5,629 nucleotides of DNA from JAYEHL01 sp041653935. Its GTDB lineage: Bacteria; Chloroflexota; Dehalococcoidia; E44-bin15. Position 1 is the first letter of the stretch. Each line of letters begins with the position of its first letter. Positions 5,514 to 5,629 of this stretch are shown here, piece after piece. Below the pieces are notes generated by a model that saw only the letters and a list, made by a program, of their open reading frames with translations, was not told where the DNA came from and did not search any database. The stretch spans positions 1 to 5,629 of the forward strand of contig JBAZEO010000139.1 of the NCBI GenBank assembly GCA_041653935.1. Reading direction: 5' to 3'. The translations under genes and the position numbers were made by a program.

Positions 5514-5629
5514 TCAAATTCCTCCGAAACCAGCTTGATCGTTACGTTTTGGATGACAAGATCGGCTACCTTGAACTTTTTGCCGCTAGTCCTATCAAAC
5601 GTGCGGCATGGCCCATACTCCTCAACAAC
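5510..5629 (-). CDS. 3' end of an unidentified phage protein (partial)
   Basis: An open frame enters from the right edge and runs 39 codons to a TGA at 5512-5510. I do not recognise the family. The visible C-terminal piece is mixed charged and hydrophobic, with a Lys-rich turn (SGKKFK) followed by a beta-like stretch (VADLVIQNVTIKLV) and an acidic end (SEEFE). The stop overlaps the start codon of the next gene in an ATGA quartet, and the last codons contain that gene's GGAGG ribosome site. This is the usual arrangement of translationally coupled phage genes and is the main reason to treat the frame as real. The start lies outside the window, so neither the length nor the function can be judged. 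Confidence 0.6.
   Translation of the reverse strand, partial: VVEEYGPCRTFDRTSGKKFKVADLVIQNVTIKLVSEEFE

Noticed and set aside
1..5629. CRISPR array, tRNA, insertion sequence or attachment site
   Set aside because: No regularly spaced repeats, cloverleaf, terminal inverted repeats or integrase-linked core were seen on either strand.

Overview
The window looks like part of an early (recombination, replication and DNA modification) region of a tailed phage or prophage, probably from a Gram-negative host. The base composition is moderately GC-rich by eye. No host housekeeping gene, structural phage gene, integrase, tRNA or transposase is visible, so the taxon cannot be fixed. The phage assignment rests on the RecE-like/RecT pair, the phage-type helicase-methyltransferase protein, the deoxyribosyltransferase-like protein, and very tight packing of genes on one strand.

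All supported genes read right to left on the minus strand, and almost every base is coding. In order of transcription they are: the 3' end of an unidentified gene (5510-5629); an unidentified 52-residue basic protein (5355-5513); a RecE-type PD-(D/E)XK exonuclease (4534-5358); a RecT annealing protein (3688-4530); a 732-residue fusion of an SNF2-like helicase and a beta-class DNA methyltransferase (1434-3632); a radical SAM protein (549-1394); a DUF4406/nucleoside deoxyribosyltransferase-like protein (179-538); a possible 29-residue CxxC micro-protein (106-195); and the 5' part of a GTG-started gene leaving the left edge (1-113). The first three are joined by 4-base ATGA overlaps, and recE and recT are only 3 bases apart. 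The only notable gaps are 55 bases after recT and 39 bases after the helicase-methyltransferase, and both can form RNA hairpins.

The exonuclease and RecT should act together: the nuclease resects double-stranded ends and RecT anneals the exposed single strand, giving phage recombination independent of host RecA. The helicase-methyltransferase has no visible nuclease domain. It is therefore best read as an ATP-driven modification enzyme, possibly for anti-restriction, rather than a restriction system. The radical SAM and deoxyribosyltransferase-like proteins lie directly downstream with a gap of 10 bases. Together with the methyltransferase they suggest a nucleotide or nucleic-acid modification cassette, but their substrates cannot be told from the sequence. 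No complete undescribed defence system is evident. The less ordinary points are the modification-type gene cluster, the unannotated tiny genes, and the two RNA hairpins in the only gaps.
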